64,000 nt of DNA from contig NZ_CP141643.1 of the NCBI RefSeq assembly GCF_038452275.1, forward strand, positions 124,001-188,000, read 5' to 3'. The first letter of the stretch is position 1. Each line of letters opens with the position of its first letter. The notes under the pieces are model-generated. The model saw nothing but the letters and a program-made list of their open reading frames with translations. It had not been told where the DNA came from and did not search any database. A program made the translations under genes and the position numbers. Origin of the DNA: Corynebacterium sp. BD556 (GTDB lineage Bacteria; Actinomycetota; Actinomycetes; Mycobacteriales; Mycobacteriaceae). Below, piece after piece: positions 14,099 through 25,762 of the stretch.

Positions 14099-15316
14099 TT
14101 AGGCGGTCTTGAACTGGTTGCGCACAGTGTCCTCCCGCCGGCCGGAGACGGCGCAGCCCAGCATGAGAAGGCGGATGGTGCGCTCGGCGGCGTCGATAAG
14201 CAGCTGCCGGCCGTCACGGACGGCATCCTCGAGCGCCATGGGAACCGTCATGATGGAAGCGATGGCGCCGATGCCCACCTCGTGAACCTGCGGGGCGCCC
14301 TTGCCCAGGGAACCGGCCAAGGCGAGGACGGGCACCCCATTTGCTTGGGCACGCCGGGCGATTTCGGCGGGGACTTTGCCGCGCGGGGTTTGGAAATCGA
14401 TCGCCCCTTCGGCAGTGATGATCAAATCCGCGCTGGCAACCAGGTCGTCGAGGTCGGCGGGGCAGGGCAGATCACCGAGGAGGACATCGAAACGATCACG
14501 CGCCGTCGCGCCCAAGGCCATAAGGCCAGCCCCCAACCCGCCGCTGGCGCCTGATCCGGCCCCGAGGTGCAGGTCAGCGGCGGGCGAGAAAGTCTCATCC
14601 AAGAGATCCGCCCAATGCTCCAACGCCTTGGCCAAAGTTTTGACCTGCTTTCTCGTTGCGCCCTTCTGTGGGCCAAAAACCTGCGCTACACCCGCAGATC
14701 CAGTGAGCACGTTGTGGATGTTGCACGCCAGGGTGATCTCAACCTCGGCCAGCCGAGGGTGAAGGCCCGACGTATCGATGCGTGCCGCCCGGGCCAGTTC
14801 AGCCCCGCCCGCACCGATTTCGGCACCTTGGTCGTCCAGGATCCGGGCACCGAGCGCCGCCAGGGCGCCGGAGCCGCCATCGGAGGTACCTGAGTCGCCA
14901 CAGCCGACGATAATGCGCTCCACTCCGCGGTCAAGGATGGCGGCGATGAGCTCACCGACCCCGCGGGTGGTCGTGGCGGTAGGGTCTCGCAGATCACGCG
15001 GCACCAGGCTTAACCCTGCGGCCGAGGCCATTTCCAAAACGGCAACGGAGCTTTCGGGAAACTCCAGCCACGTCGCTGTGACCTTCTTGCCCACCGGCCC
15101 GGTGACTTTGGCGGTGTGGGTGATCGCGCCGGGGCGTTGGGCCAGAATCTCCACTGTTCCTTCGCCTCCGTCGGGCACGGGGTAGAGGTCGACGCGTACA
15201 CCGGGAAGGACGCGGCGCACACCCGCGGCGATGGATTCGGCGACGTCGACTGCTGAGAGCGACTCTTTGAAACCGGAAGGGGAAACGAGGATGCGTTCGG
15301 GTAGGTACATGGTCAT
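14099..15316 (-). CDS. glxK: Glycerate kinase (GlxK/GarK family)
   Basis: A 405-aa cytoplasmic kinase that phosphorylates D-glycerate, feeding it into glycolysis or the serine pathway. Family signatures are ILVSPSGFKESLSAVDVAESI at the N-terminus, PVPDGGEGTVEIL, GCGDSGTSDGGSGALAALG and ITAEGAIDFQTPRGKVP. Length fits the family (about 380-400). Start ATG 15316 has AAAGGAG 7 bases upstream. It lies 27 bp after the DASS transporter gene in the same operon, which suggests the transporter brings in glycerate or a related acid. Confidence 0.93.
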   Translation of the reverse strand: MTMYLPERILVSPSGFKESLSAVDVAESIAAGVRRVLPGVRVDLYPVPDGGEGTVEILAQRPGAITHTAKVTGPVGKKVTATWLEFPESSVAVLEMASAAGLSLVPRDLRDPTATTTRGVGELIAAILDRGVERIIVGCGDSGTSDGGSGALAALGARILDDQGAEIGAGGAELARAARIDTSGLHPRLAEVEITLACNIHNVLTGSAGVAQVFGPQKGATRKQVKTLAKALEHWADLLDETFSPAADLHLGAGSGASGGLGAGLMALGATARDRFDVLLGDLPCPADLDDLVASADLIITAEGAIDFQTPRGKVPAEIARRAQANGVPVLALAGSLGKGAPQVHEVGIGAIASIMTVPMALEDAVRDGRQLLIDAAERTIRLLMLGCAVSGRREDTVRNQFKTA

Positions 15317-15343
15317 GATGTTCTCCTTTGAAAGGTCAGAGGG

Positions 15344-16852
15344 TTAGAGGTAGAGGGGAAGGCCGAGTAACGGCCAGATGAAAAATGCAAACGCGGCAGT
15401 GACCGCAAAATGCATCGGCGCCAACAGCGCGGACATCCGCATCAGATCGGAGGTGCGGTAGTGCGGTGGCGAATCCGGATCATCATTTCCTTGGAAGATG
15501 GCCAGCGGCTTCGCCGAAGCCGGCAGTGTGTGACAGAAACCGGCCGCCGCAGTGGAGATAAATGCCGCGGCCACGGGGTTGACTCCCACGGTGGGGGCGA
15601 TGGCGATGACGATGGGCACGAGCACTGCCGAGCGCGCCGACCGGGACTGGATGACCAGGTGGGCCGCAGTCGAGAGGACGATGACGGCCAGCACAAATAC
15701 CCACCCCGACAGGTCAGCGGGCAGCCACCTGGTAAGCAGGGCCGCCGCCCCTGATTTGGTCAGTGCCTGACTGATCGCGATTGTTGCCGTCATAAACAAC
15801 AACAGCGACCACGGCACCTTCTTCACTGTGGATCCGAGATCCTCGGTGCCCAGGTAGGGGGAGGTGATCAAGAGCGCCCCCAGCACAGCCACCATCGCTG
15901 GCGGGATGCCGTGGACGTTTTCGGTAAACCACAACACGACCGCCACACCGAGGATGAGCACGGCGCGGTATTCGCTGGAGCTCAGCCGCGCGGACAAAGG
16001 GGCACCTTGGGTCAGCGCCTCGCGGGTGATGTCCAGTTCGCTGCGCCGCTGGGTTGAGGTGGACAGGGCGCAGAAGATGATTTCCGACGCCACATGGGAA
16101 GACACCAAAGCCAACGGCAGTCCGAGGATCATCCAGCGGGTGAAGCTAAAGCCGCTCATGCCCGCCCCCGTGAGGATCTGGTCGGTGATCAGGTGCGCGC
16201 CCGCGCCGATGAGTGAGGCCACTGCCGAAAACAGCACGACCGACGGCAGCGCAAGCGCCAGAACCCGCGACAGCCAGGCCGGCACGACCGCAGTAAGTGC
16301 GACAAACACCGGCAGAACCAGCGCAGCCCGGCCACTCGTCGCGGGCACAGCGAACGCCGTGCACACCACAGACAAGGTGAGCAAGTGCACGAGCACCCGC
16401 GGCGAGGTAACCCCCACGCTGAGCGCTACTGCCGCCCGCACTGCGAGGCCCGAGGAGGTAACCGCAGAGGCGATGATGAACGCGCCGATGAGAAGCCACA
16501 CTGTTTCGTCGCCAAGCGGGGCGAACAAGTCGTCCACGTCGATGACGCCGATGAGCACAATGACGCTGGCAGCGCCAAGGGCCACGTAGGTGTCTGAAAC
16601 TTTGGAAAACACCCACAGCCACACCGCCGCCGCGAACACCACGAGGGTGGCGCGGGCATCTGGGGTGACCTGCTCTGGCAGGGGAACCAGCCACAACACC
16701 ACGATGAGTGCTGCCAAAATGCTGCGAATGATCTGCGTGATCGTGAGGGTGCGCAAATCCGGCAGGCTGGCTCGCGGCGGCGGAGGCACATGCAGCGACG
16801 GGGGAGGGGTAGTGGCAACCCGGTAGGCCGGGCCGTACATGAGCTGACTCAT
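15344..16852 (-). CDS. DASS/SLC13-family anion transporter
   Basis: A 502-aa integral membrane protein with about 12 hydrophobic segments after a Pro-rich cytoplasmic N-terminus. Family-typical segments include DETVWLLIGAFIIASAVTSSGLA, RTSDLMR near the C-terminus and the repeated SNT-like regions. The C-terminal half matches sodium:dicarboxylate or sulfate symporters (for example NPVAAAFISTAAAGFCHTLP). Substrate cannot be read from sequence; co-transcription with glycerate kinase points to glycerate or another small organic acid. Its ATG overlaps the stop of the upstream sensor-like gene (ATGA). Confidence 0.87.
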   Translation of the reverse strand: MSQLMYGPAYRVATTPPPSLHVPPPPRASLPDLRTLTITQIIRSILAALIVVLWLVPLPEQVTPDARATLVVFAAAVWLWVFSKVSDTYVALGAASVIVLIGVIDVDDLFAPLGDETVWLLIGAFIIASAVTSSGLAVRAAVALSVGVTSPRVLVHLLTLSVVCTAFAVPATSGRAALVLPVFVALTAVVPAWLSRVLALALPSVVLFSAVASLIGAGAHLITDQILTGAGMSGFSFTRWMILGLPLALVSSHVASEIIFCALSTSTQRRSELDITREALTQGAPLSARLSSSEYRAVLILGVAVVLWFTENVHGIPPAMVAVLGALLITSPYLGTEDLGSTVKKVPWSLLLFMTATIAISQALTKSGAAALLTRWLPADLSGWVFVLAVIVLSTAAHLVIQSRSARSAVLVPIVIAIAPTVGVNPVAAAFISTAAAGFCHTLPASAKPLAIFQGNDDPDSPPHYRTSDLMRMSALLAPMHFAVTAAFAFFIWPLLGLPLYL

Positions 16853-18282
16853 GACTGCACCTCCCCATCCACGGAAACCGGCAGGTCAAGGCCGGTAATG
16901 GTGCCTAAACCGCGGGTTGACTGCGCCCAAGCTTTGCCGCCGTGGGCGTCGGCAACTGCCCGCAGCAGCGCTAAACCAGCCTGGTTGCCTTCTGGGTAGG
17001 CGGTATTCGGATGCCAATCCAAAAGCTGATCGAGCCGCGCGGATTCACAGCCGACACCACTTTCGCGTACCCACAGCGACAAAACACCGTCATTTAACTC
17101 GGCGCCGAGCTCCACGGGCGTCGATAGTTGCGCGCAAAACCGCGCCGCCTCGCTCATCGCCAAGATGACGGAGTCCAGGTTCAACGTCACCGGGGTTGTG
17201 TCGTTGGTGTTGCTGACCAAAGCCACCGGCAGGCCGTTGGCACGCAGCTGCTTTTCGACGTCACGTCCCACCGACTCCGCAGGCACCGTCACCGCCGTGT
17301 CCGAGGGACGCGAACCTACGGTCAGCGAAGACAGCGTCGTTACCGTCGCCAGTATCCTGGCGCCTTCCTCAGCCTCGGCGTGCAGTGCAGCATCGCCTGT
17401 TTCGGCAGCGCTTTGACGGACCCGGTCGAGCCAAGCACGGGTCTGAGATTCAAGGCGGGCAAGGATACCCTGGTAGGCGTCATCAGCGACGTCGATACGC
17501 TCCAGCAACGTGTTAAACGTCCGCGCCAGGTCGGCGGTATCGGCGTCCCCGTGCTCCGGCACCGGCACCCGTTGGCCGCGATGCCGCGAGTTTAAGCCCG
17601 CGGCTGCCGTGCGCACCTGGCGCACCGGGTCCAACAAGCTGCCGGCCACGAACCAGGCCAACCCCGCAGCCAACAGCAGCGCACCCACGCTGATGATGGA
17701 GATTACGCGCAGATTAGCCGCTACCCCATCCCGGCCCGTATCGGTAAACCGAGCTGCCAGCAGCGCCGTGTCTGTGCCTTCCACTGTCACCGTCGCCCAG
17801 TGCACCGGACCCAGATCCGGATGTTCGAAAACTCCAGACGGGGAGCGGCTTTCCAAAGCGGTGGTGACCAGCGGTTCACCCGCTTGCAAGGGCCGCGGGC
17901 TGTTCGCCATCTGAATCAACTGGCCCCCTACGACACCGACGAGCGCCTCGTCGGGCCCAGGAATTTGGCGGGCCAGATACACCTCCAGCAAACGTTGTGG
18001 AGACTCGAACGGGGCCGATGTTTCCGGGTCACGTCCCTCAGCGGCGAACGTGGCAAACTCCTCCGTCTCCTGAACGACGTCCTCATTAGCGTGCTCGATA
18101 ACACCCGTGAGCAGCACGGTGCGCGTAGTCAGGATGAGCACCACAAGCGTCAGCGCCACCAACGCGAGAAACCACGTAACTATGCGTTTGCGGAAGGAAC
18201 CGAAAGCCGTATGCCGGCCCGGGGAAGATACAATTTCTTGAACCATGCCATCCATCATCAAAGCCGACAGTGAAGCCCACAT
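16849..18282 (-). CDS. Degenerate histidine-kinase paralogue lacking catalytic residues
   Basis: A 477-aa protein (465 from ATG 18246). Its layout matches the kinase at 11975-13456: TM1 about 35-55, extracytoplasmic region with RLLEVYLARQIPGPDEALVG and GQLIQMANS, TM2 and HAMP. Where the neighbour has GHELRTP it has RLESQTRAWLDRV, so there is no phosphoacceptor His. The ATP lid is also broken: WVRESGVGCES replaces the G1 box and NQAGLALLRAV the G2 box. It should not autophosphorylate by the usual route. It may act as a sensor that modulates the intact kinase or the transporter encoded next to it (ATGA overlap). Neither start has a strong ribosome site. Confidence 0.85.
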   Translation of the reverse strand: MWASLSALMMDGMVQEIVSSPGRHTAFGSFRKRIVTWFLALVALTLVVLILTTRTVLLTGVIEHANEDVVQETEEFATFAAEGRDPETSAPFESPQRLLEVYLARQIPGPDEALVGVVGGQLIQMANSPRPLQAGEPLVTTALESRSPSGVFEHPDLGPVHWATVTVEGTDTALLAARFTDTGRDGVAANLRVISIISVGALLLAAGLAWFVAGSLLDPVRQVRTAAAGLNSRHRGQRVPVPEHGDADTADLARTFNTLLERIDVADDAYQGILARLESQTRAWLDRVRQSAAETGDAALHAEAEEGARILATVTTLSSLTVGSRPSDTAVTVPAESVGRDVEKQLRANGLPVALVSNTNDTTPVTLNLDSVILAMSEAARFCAQLSTPVELGAELNDGVLSLWVRESGVGCESARLDQLLDWHPNTAYPEGNQAGLALLRAVADAHGGKAWAQSTRGLGTITGLDLPVSVDGEVQS

Positions 18283-18857
18283 GAGACAGAGATGAGGGAC
18301 TTTTCATGCACGAAAATATCCAGCGCACCCCTGGAAAAAGCGCCGGCAAAAAGCAACCGCTACCTCGGGTTTTATGCCCGGAGACTATCCCGGAAAAAAG
18401 ATCGCAGCTCGATGGTGGTTGACTACACTCAACTGCTTGAGCTACCTAGCGCCGCCCGCCTAAAAGCGGCGCTGGTCGAGGAAACTCAACACCGCAGCGG
18501 TCTTGGCCCTCACCTTTTGACATCCGCATTGACCCCACGCCCCGAAAGGCTCAACCGGGATTATCGCGGCCGACTCGCCACACCTGGAGGTTTCATACAC
18601 CCGCTCAGGCACCAGCGACGAGCTGGCGCCCAAGACCGCCAGACCTCCCGCACAGTCGAAGGGACAGATACACCACTTACCAGGTTGTGACCCCTTGCGG
18701 TGTGCGGGTCGTGAGAGGTGCTTGCCTTGCCGCCTGGACAGAGATGGCTGGGCAGCCGCATGAGCTGGGCGTTTCGTTTTTCAACGTCGTTGAGGTCTGT
18801 GCATCGCGGTTATATGTCTGTAGGTGGTCTGGGTTTTCTCCGCTTTGCACACGGCTA
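18283..18857. other. Interval without a recognised gene
   Basis: A plus-strand frame at 18292-18690 (132 codons) and a minus-strand frame at 18561-18761 exist, but neither resembles a known family or has a good ribosome site. A possible hairpin (AGCGCCGC - GCGGCGCT, about 18450-18473) lies in the middle. The left end must contain the promoter of the sensor-transporter-kinase operon. The rest may be gene debris. Confidence 0.4.
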
Positions 18858-19802
18858 CTACATCCACTGTGGGCCGACGCGGGTGGTGATGCCCATGGGT
18901 TCGATGTGGACGACTGTTTCGGCGGCGCCGAGTGTGCGGGCGATGCCTTCTTCAACCAGGTCGGCGTAGTCGTGGGAGTGGTCAACACTCCACTCGCCGG
19001 GTACCTGCATGACGATATTGACTAGGCGGTCGCGTCCGAAAGCAACGGTGCGCACGGAAGTAAAGTCGACGCCTTTGGCGGCGGCGAAATCGGTGAGGAA
19101 GGTGTCGATGGCGGACAGTTCGTCGTCGGGAAGCGCTTGGGATAGAAGGCCCTGAATGGACTTTCTAAGCAGACGGTAGCCAGTGAAAATGATGTTGATT
19201 CCCACTGCTAGGGCGATGATCGGGTCGAGGATTTCCCAGCCGGTTGCAGTGACTAACGCAATGCCAGCAAGCACCCCCACGGTGGTCCATACGTCGGTAA
19301 GCAGGTGCCGCCCGTCCGCGTCGAGGGCAGCGGAGCGGTAGCGTTGGCCTGCGCGGATCAGCACCATGCCAACAAGCAAATTAAGCAGCGTCGCAACAAC
19401 GGACAGCGCGAGGCCAATGGAGACTTGCTCGATAGGTTGCGGGTGGATAAGGCGATCAATCGCTGTGTAGATGATCGCGATGGCGGCGACCAGGATCATG
19501 GTTCCTTCAACCTGGGCGGAAAAGTACTCGGCTTTGGCGTGGCCGAAGTGGTGGTTGTCGTCGGCGGGTTTCGCAGCGACTTTCAAGGCCCACAGTCCCA
19601 CAGCGGCGGCGACGAGGTTGATGACGGACTCGATGGCGTCGGAAAGCAGACCAACTGAGCCGGTGATGGCAGCGGCGACGAGCTTCAAAGAGATTGTCGC
19701 AAGGGATACGACAATGGCCAGCCACATGAATCTTTCGAGCAGCTTCTGCTCGCGCTCCACATGGGGAGGGGTCGGTATCGGGACCGATCCTAAAGTAGGC
19801 AT
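18858..19802 (-). CDS. Cation diffusion facilitator (CDF) metal exporter
   Basis: A 314-aa inner-membrane protein of the CDF family, which exports divalent metals such as Zn, Fe or Mn by proton antiport. Six membrane segments are visible. Metal-site motifs include LLSDAIESVINL in TM2 and ALDADGRHLLTDVW in TM5 (the HxxxD-type pair). A His-containing loop (DDNHHFGHAKAEY) follows TM2. The C-terminal cytoplasmic domain has DHSHDYADLVEE and VVHIEPMG. ATG 19802 (with another ATG at 19805) follows AAAGG; the longer frame to 19868 has no ribosome site. It is a single gene; the metal is not identifiable. Confidence 0.9.
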   Translation of the reverse strand: MPTLGSVPIPTPPHVEREQKLLERFMWLAIVVSLATISLKLVAAAITGSVGLLSDAIESVINLVAAAVGLWALKVAAKPADDNHHFGHAKAEYFSAQVEGTMILVAAIAIIYTAIDRLIHPQPIEQVSIGLALSVVATLLNLLVGMVLIRAGQRYRSAALDADGRHLLTDVWTTVGVLAGIALVTATGWEILDPIIALAVGINIIFTGYRLLRKSIQGLLSQALPDDELSAIDTFLTDFAAAKGVDFTSVRTVAFGRDRLVNIVMQVPGEWSVDHSHDYADLVEEGIARTLGAAETVVHIEPMGITTRVGPQWM

Positions 19803-19947
19803 CATCAACCTTTCGCCGAAGGAAGCAGCATCACAAAGCGACAACAATACTAAGGGGATTTTCTGCAAGGCCGTTGAATCATCACCAGTGCGGGCGCTGT
19901 GAGAGAAAAGATGGAAAAGAGCTGATGGCGCTTACAGGCATCCGCAG

Positions 19948-20625
19948 TTAAAGCAGCTCAAGTACAGCTTCGGCCACGCCCGCCGCACTCATCGGGTTCT
20001 GGCCGGTGACCAGGAAGTCATCGACAATGACGTGCTTAGACATGGGCATCCGTGCTGCGCTGAACTTTCCAGCCTGCTGGGTGAGTTTTTCTTCCAGGCT
20101 AAAGGGCACCTCTAAACTGCGGCGGGCCAGCTTTTCTTCCGCCCACGTGTAGCCGGTGACGCTGCGCCCGTCGAGGAGGTGGGTGCCGTCGGCCAGTGGG
20201 ACGTCGAGAAGCCCGGCGGGGCCGTGGCAGACCGCAGAGATGATCTTGCCTGCGGTGGCGAAGTGGGCAAGGGCCGCCTTGAGCGCTTCATCCTCAAAGT
20301 CGAACATGGTGCCGTGCCCGCCGACGAGGTAGATCCCGCCGTAGTCCTGCAGCGGCACCGTGGCTAGCGCCGGGGTGGTATCGAGGGTGTCCATGAAGCC
20401 CGCATCCTCGTAACGCTTGTTCGCGCCGCCAGCGAAAATGAACGGCGCGGACAGACTCATCGGGTCCAGCGGCACCACACCGCCGACGATACTGGCTAAA
20501 TCAACCTCGTGACCGGCGCGGGTGACAACGTTGTAAAAGCTGGTGTATTCGCCAAACCACATGCCGGTGCGGTGCCCGGAGACGTGGTAGCGGTGTGTGG
20601 ATGTTGCTACGGCGAGAAACTTCAT
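19948..20625 (-). CDS. DJ-1/PfpI-family protein (Hsp31/glyoxalase-III-like)
   Basis: A 225-aa cytosolic protein of the class I amidotransferase-like superfamily. The nucleophile-elbow Cys133 lies in SAVCHGPAGLL, preceded by YGGIYLVGGHGTMFDF, as in Hsp31-type glyoxalases and chaperones. Length fits that group. ATG 20625 overlaps the stop of the thiF-like gene (ATGA), so the two are coupled; the frame extends further upstream only as an overlap with thiF. A link to thiamine metabolism is not evident. Detoxification of methylglyoxal or protein repair is the usual role and is inferred here. Confidence 0.87.
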   Translation of the reverse strand: MKFLAVATSTHRYHVSGHRTGMWFGEYTSFYNVVTRAGHEVDLASIVGGVVPLDPMSLSAPFIFAGGANKRYEDAGFMDTLDTTPALATVPLQDYGGIYLVGGHGTMFDFEDEALKAALAHFATAGKIISAVCHGPAGLLDVPLADGTHLLDGRSVTGYTWAEEKLARRSLEVPFSLEEKLTQQAGKFSAARMPMSKHVIVDDFLVTGQNPMSAAGVAEAVLELL

Positions 20626-21752
20626 CGTTCCAAATCTACGCCGTGCTCGTTGGTGCCGCCGGGCAGACTGCTCAATGTCAGGCCAAGCTTTGCGGCTGCA
20701 CCGGAAAACCTCTCCACGAAGCGTTCGGAGCGCACCCCGGAGGCGCAGTAGACCAGCACATTTTGCGCTGGTTTGTCGCGCAGGTCGCGCAGGAGCCTCT
20801 CCCCGCTCCCCGGCTGTTGCTCCCACTGGGAGGTGGGCAAAAGCTCGCCCGGGCGGTGCAGGTCCTGCAATGCTTTCTCGTGGATCTCGCGCACGTCGAT
20901 TAAAGCGTCGGCGGTGTCGATAAGCTGCCTGCCCCAAGTCTTTCCGCGGCACGCCGGCGTGCCGTAAAAACCCAAGGAAGTCACTGGCGGGCGCGCCGGG
21001 TCGGGTGTGACCGTGAAATGGGAGATCCGGGTGGTTAAAGCGTCATAGATGTGCAGCTTGCCCGGCTGCGAATCACCTAGACCGGTGAGGTGTTTGACCA
21101 CCTCGGTGGCCATCAGTCCGCCGACAACGGAAGTGGTCACCCCCAAAACTCCGGCGGTGGCGCAGTCCGGCACCGCGTCCGCCGCGGGCTGGTCGGGGTA
21201 GAGATCGCGCATCCCGGCACCATCTACGGGCGCGCCGGGCCCGGACCACCATAAGGCGACATCGCCCCGGTAGCGCAGAACCGAACCCCAAACAAGGGGG
21301 GTGCCGGTGATCTCGGCGGCGTCGGCGGCGAGATATTTGGTGGAGAAAGTATCGGAGCCGTCGACCAGCACGTCCACGCCGCGCAGCATTGCTAGGGCGT
21401 TGTCGGCCGTCAGCCGGGCGCGCAGGGCATTGATGGTGATGCCTGGCTGTAAGCCCGCCAGCCTTTCGGCTGTGACGTCAACTTTGGGGCGGCCGACATC
21501 GGCGGCGGTGAACAGGATCTGGCGGTGAATGTTAGTCAAGGAGACAACATCGTCATCGATCACTGTGATCGTGCCGACCCCCATCGCCGCCAGGGATTGC
21601 ATCACCGGGCACCCGAGGCCGCCAGCCCCGATGACGAACACATGAGCGCCGTACAATTTCTCCTGCTGTTTTAGGCCAAAGCCAGGCAGGTTCATGTGGC
21701 GGGCGGTGCGACGAAGCTCATCGTGAGGCAAAAGGGTGCGCTGCGGGCTCAT
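20622..21752 (-). CDS. thiF: ThiF/MoeB-type adenylyltransferase with C-terminal rhodanese domain
   Basis: A 376-aa E1-like enzyme. The N-terminal adenylation domain has the nucleotide motif GAGGLGCPVMQSLAAMGVG, DDDVVSLTNIHRQ, DGSDTFSTKYLAAD and PDCATAGVLG. The C-terminal rhodanese domain (from about residue 280) has VLVYCASGVRSERF with the active Cys. Such fusions activate the C-terminal Gly-Gly of sulfur carriers (ThiS or MoaD) and can pass sulfur on. A thiS with C-terminal GG lies in the thiamine operon beyond the BCCT gene, so ThiF is the likely role; MoeB/MoeZ activity is an alternative. Confidence 0.88.
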   Translation of the reverse strand: MSPQRTLLPHDELRRTARHMNLPGFGLKQQEKLYGAHVFVIGAGGLGCPVMQSLAAMGVGTITVIDDDVVSLTNIHRQILFTAADVGRPKVDVTAERLAGLQPGITINALRARLTADNALAMLRGVDVLVDGSDTFSTKYLAADAAEITGTPLVWGSVLRYRGDVALWWSGPGAPVDGAGMRDLYPDQPAADAVPDCATAGVLGVTTSVVGGLMATEVVKHLTGLGDSQPGKLHIYDALTTRISHFTVTPDPARPPVTSLGFYGTPACRGKTWGRQLIDTADALIDVREIHEKALQDLHRPGELLPTSQWEQQPGSGERLLRDLRDKPAQNVLVYCASGVRSERFVERFSGAAAKLGLTLSSLPGGTNEHGVDLER

Positions 21753-21952
21753 GGCTCCACATTAGGTCACCTCCGCAAAGTGAAGGACCGGCGTGAAACT
21801 GAGATTTCTGTGATGCCGCTGCGATCTCCCCACAAAGACCTGTCACGTGCTTTTCAAAGACCGTGTGCCGGTTTGGATCAGGCGAACCGCTGATGTTTTG
21901 CATATGCAGGAACTTGTGAATCTGGGCGCTGACCCACGTAGGGTAGGGCCAC

Positions 21953-24464
<2,512 letters not shown>

Positions 24465-24668
24465 CTAACCTCCCTGCACCGCAGTGAGGATGTCCACGTG
24501 AGCGCCCTCGGCAAGCTCGGTGGTGCCCCACGCTGAGCGGGGAACCACCTCTCCGTCGACGGCAACAGCAGTGCCAGCGCCAGGCGCTTCACCCAACACC
24601 TCCACGGTGAGTTCTTCCACGGTGCGCGCCTCAATGGTGCGCGCAGCGGCGTTGACAAAAATGTTCAT
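24465..24668 (-). CDS. thiS: Sulfur carrier protein ThiS
   Basis: A 67-aa ubiquitin-fold protein starting at ATG 24668 (MNIFVNAAARTIEARTVEEL) and ending in the obligatory Gly-Gly (VDILTAVQGG), which is adenylated by ThiF and converted to a thiocarboxylate. Its start overlaps the thiO stop (ATGA), and thiG follows by 6 bp. Length is normal for the family. Confidence 0.95.
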   Translation of the reverse strand: MNIFVNAAARTIEARTVEELTVEVLGEAPGAGTAVAVDGEVVPRSAWGTTELAEGAHVDILTAVQGG

Positions 24669-25750
24669 TGCGTTCTCCTGTCGGTGGCGTGGCGTTCGGG
24701 GGCGCACGCCGAAAGGTCGATGGACGGGGTGCGGTTTTCCACCAGCTCCGCGCCGCAGCGCGCGGCCAGCGAGGCAAGAAGGATGCCGTGGCGGAAGTAG
24801 CCGCTGGAGACGACCACCCGCTCGCTGATCCGCCCCAAATAGGGCAGATCGTCCGGGGTGCCGGGGCGGGCGCCGGCGGTGGCCTCCACAAAGTCGCAGT
24901 CTTCCACGCCGGGAACAATCTCAATGGCGTCGCGCAGCAGTTGATGTACTCCGCTGACCTGCGGATCTGGGCGGTCGTCCTCGCGGCTTGTCGCCCCCAA
25001 CGTGAGAGTGCGGTCTGCGCGGGGGATCAAATAAATCGGCCGGTTTTCCACGAAGCCACGCACCACGTGGTTGATGAGCGGGTACTGGTGCTGCGGCACC
25101 CACAGTTGCACAACATCGCCGTAGACCGGCCGCAGATCCAGCAACCCGCCAGTTAACTCGCGCGCACCGAGGCCAGCGCACACAATGACCTGGTCGGCGT
25201 CGACCGCGTCGAGGTCAGTGACCCTTTCTTCGATGAAGTCCACACCGGCGCTTTCGCAGGCGCGGTAAAGCGCGCGGGTGAACAGGCGCGGCTGGACTTG
25301 GTGGTCACCTTCAATGCGCACAGCCCCGGCCAGCGCTGGGGACAACGCCGGCTCCAGCTTTCGGGCCGCGCGGGTGGTGAGCTGTTCAACCTGCATTCCA
25401 TGGGCGTGCTGGTAGGCGCGCAACTGTTCTAGGTGCGTGCGGTCGGCGCGGTCGCGGGCAACAACCAAGGTTCCCTCGGTGCGGTAGCCGGTAGGCGCGT
25501 GTGTGTACTTTTCTGTTAACCGGATCAGCTCCGGATACCAGGCGGCGGCCTGGGCCATCAGCGGAAACAGAGGCTCTTGTTTATAAACCACCTCCGCTGT
25601 GGGCGCCAGCATCCCGCCCGCGTGGTGGGAGGCACCGGACAGTGGGGCGAAGTCAAAAACCTTCACGTTGTGGCCGCGGTGCGCCAAGGTCAAAGCCGTA
25701 GCTAGCCCAATGATGCCGGCGCCGATGACGGCAACGCTGCGTTTAGTCAT
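24665..25750 (-). CDS. thiO: Glycine oxidase ThiO
   Basis: A 361-aa FAD-dependent oxidase that supplies dehydroglycine for the thiazole ring. The dinucleotide-binding motif is at the N-terminus (VAVIGAGIIGLATALTLAHRG, glutathione-type GxGxxG). A DAO-family core with GASHHAGGMLAP and a C-terminal TLTLGATSREDD ... SGYFRHGILLA region follow. The stop overlaps the thiS start. The gene is 12 bp after the GNAT gene in the same operon. Confidence 0.93.
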   Translation of the reverse strand: MTKRSVAVIGAGIIGLATALTLAHRGHNVKVFDFAPLSGASHHAGGMLAPTAEVVYKQEPLFPLMAQAAAWYPELIRLTEKYTHAPTGYRTEGTLVVARDRADRTHLEQLRAYQHAHGMQVEQLTTRAARKLEPALSPALAGAVRIEGDHQVQPRLFTRALYRACESAGVDFIEERVTDLDAVDADQVIVCAGLGARELTGGLLDLRPVYGDVVQLWVPQHQYPLINHVVRGFVENRPIYLIPRADRTLTLGATSREDDRPDPQVSGVHQLLRDAIEIVPGVEDCDFVEATAGARPGTPDDLPYLGRISERVVVSSGYFRHGILLASLAARCGAELVENRTPSIDLSACAPERHATDRRTQ

Positions 25751-25762
25751 CTCGTTTCCAGC

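Noticed and set aside
14282..14762. Plus-strand frames opposite the glycerate kinase gene
   Set aside because: They have Arg/Pro/Ala-rich shadow composition and lie wholly antisense to a well-supported gene.
20625..20952. Longer DJ-1-family protein starting at 20952
   Set aside because: The extra residues are an antisense-like Arg/Pro-rich shadow of thiF. The family N-terminus begins at ATG 20625.
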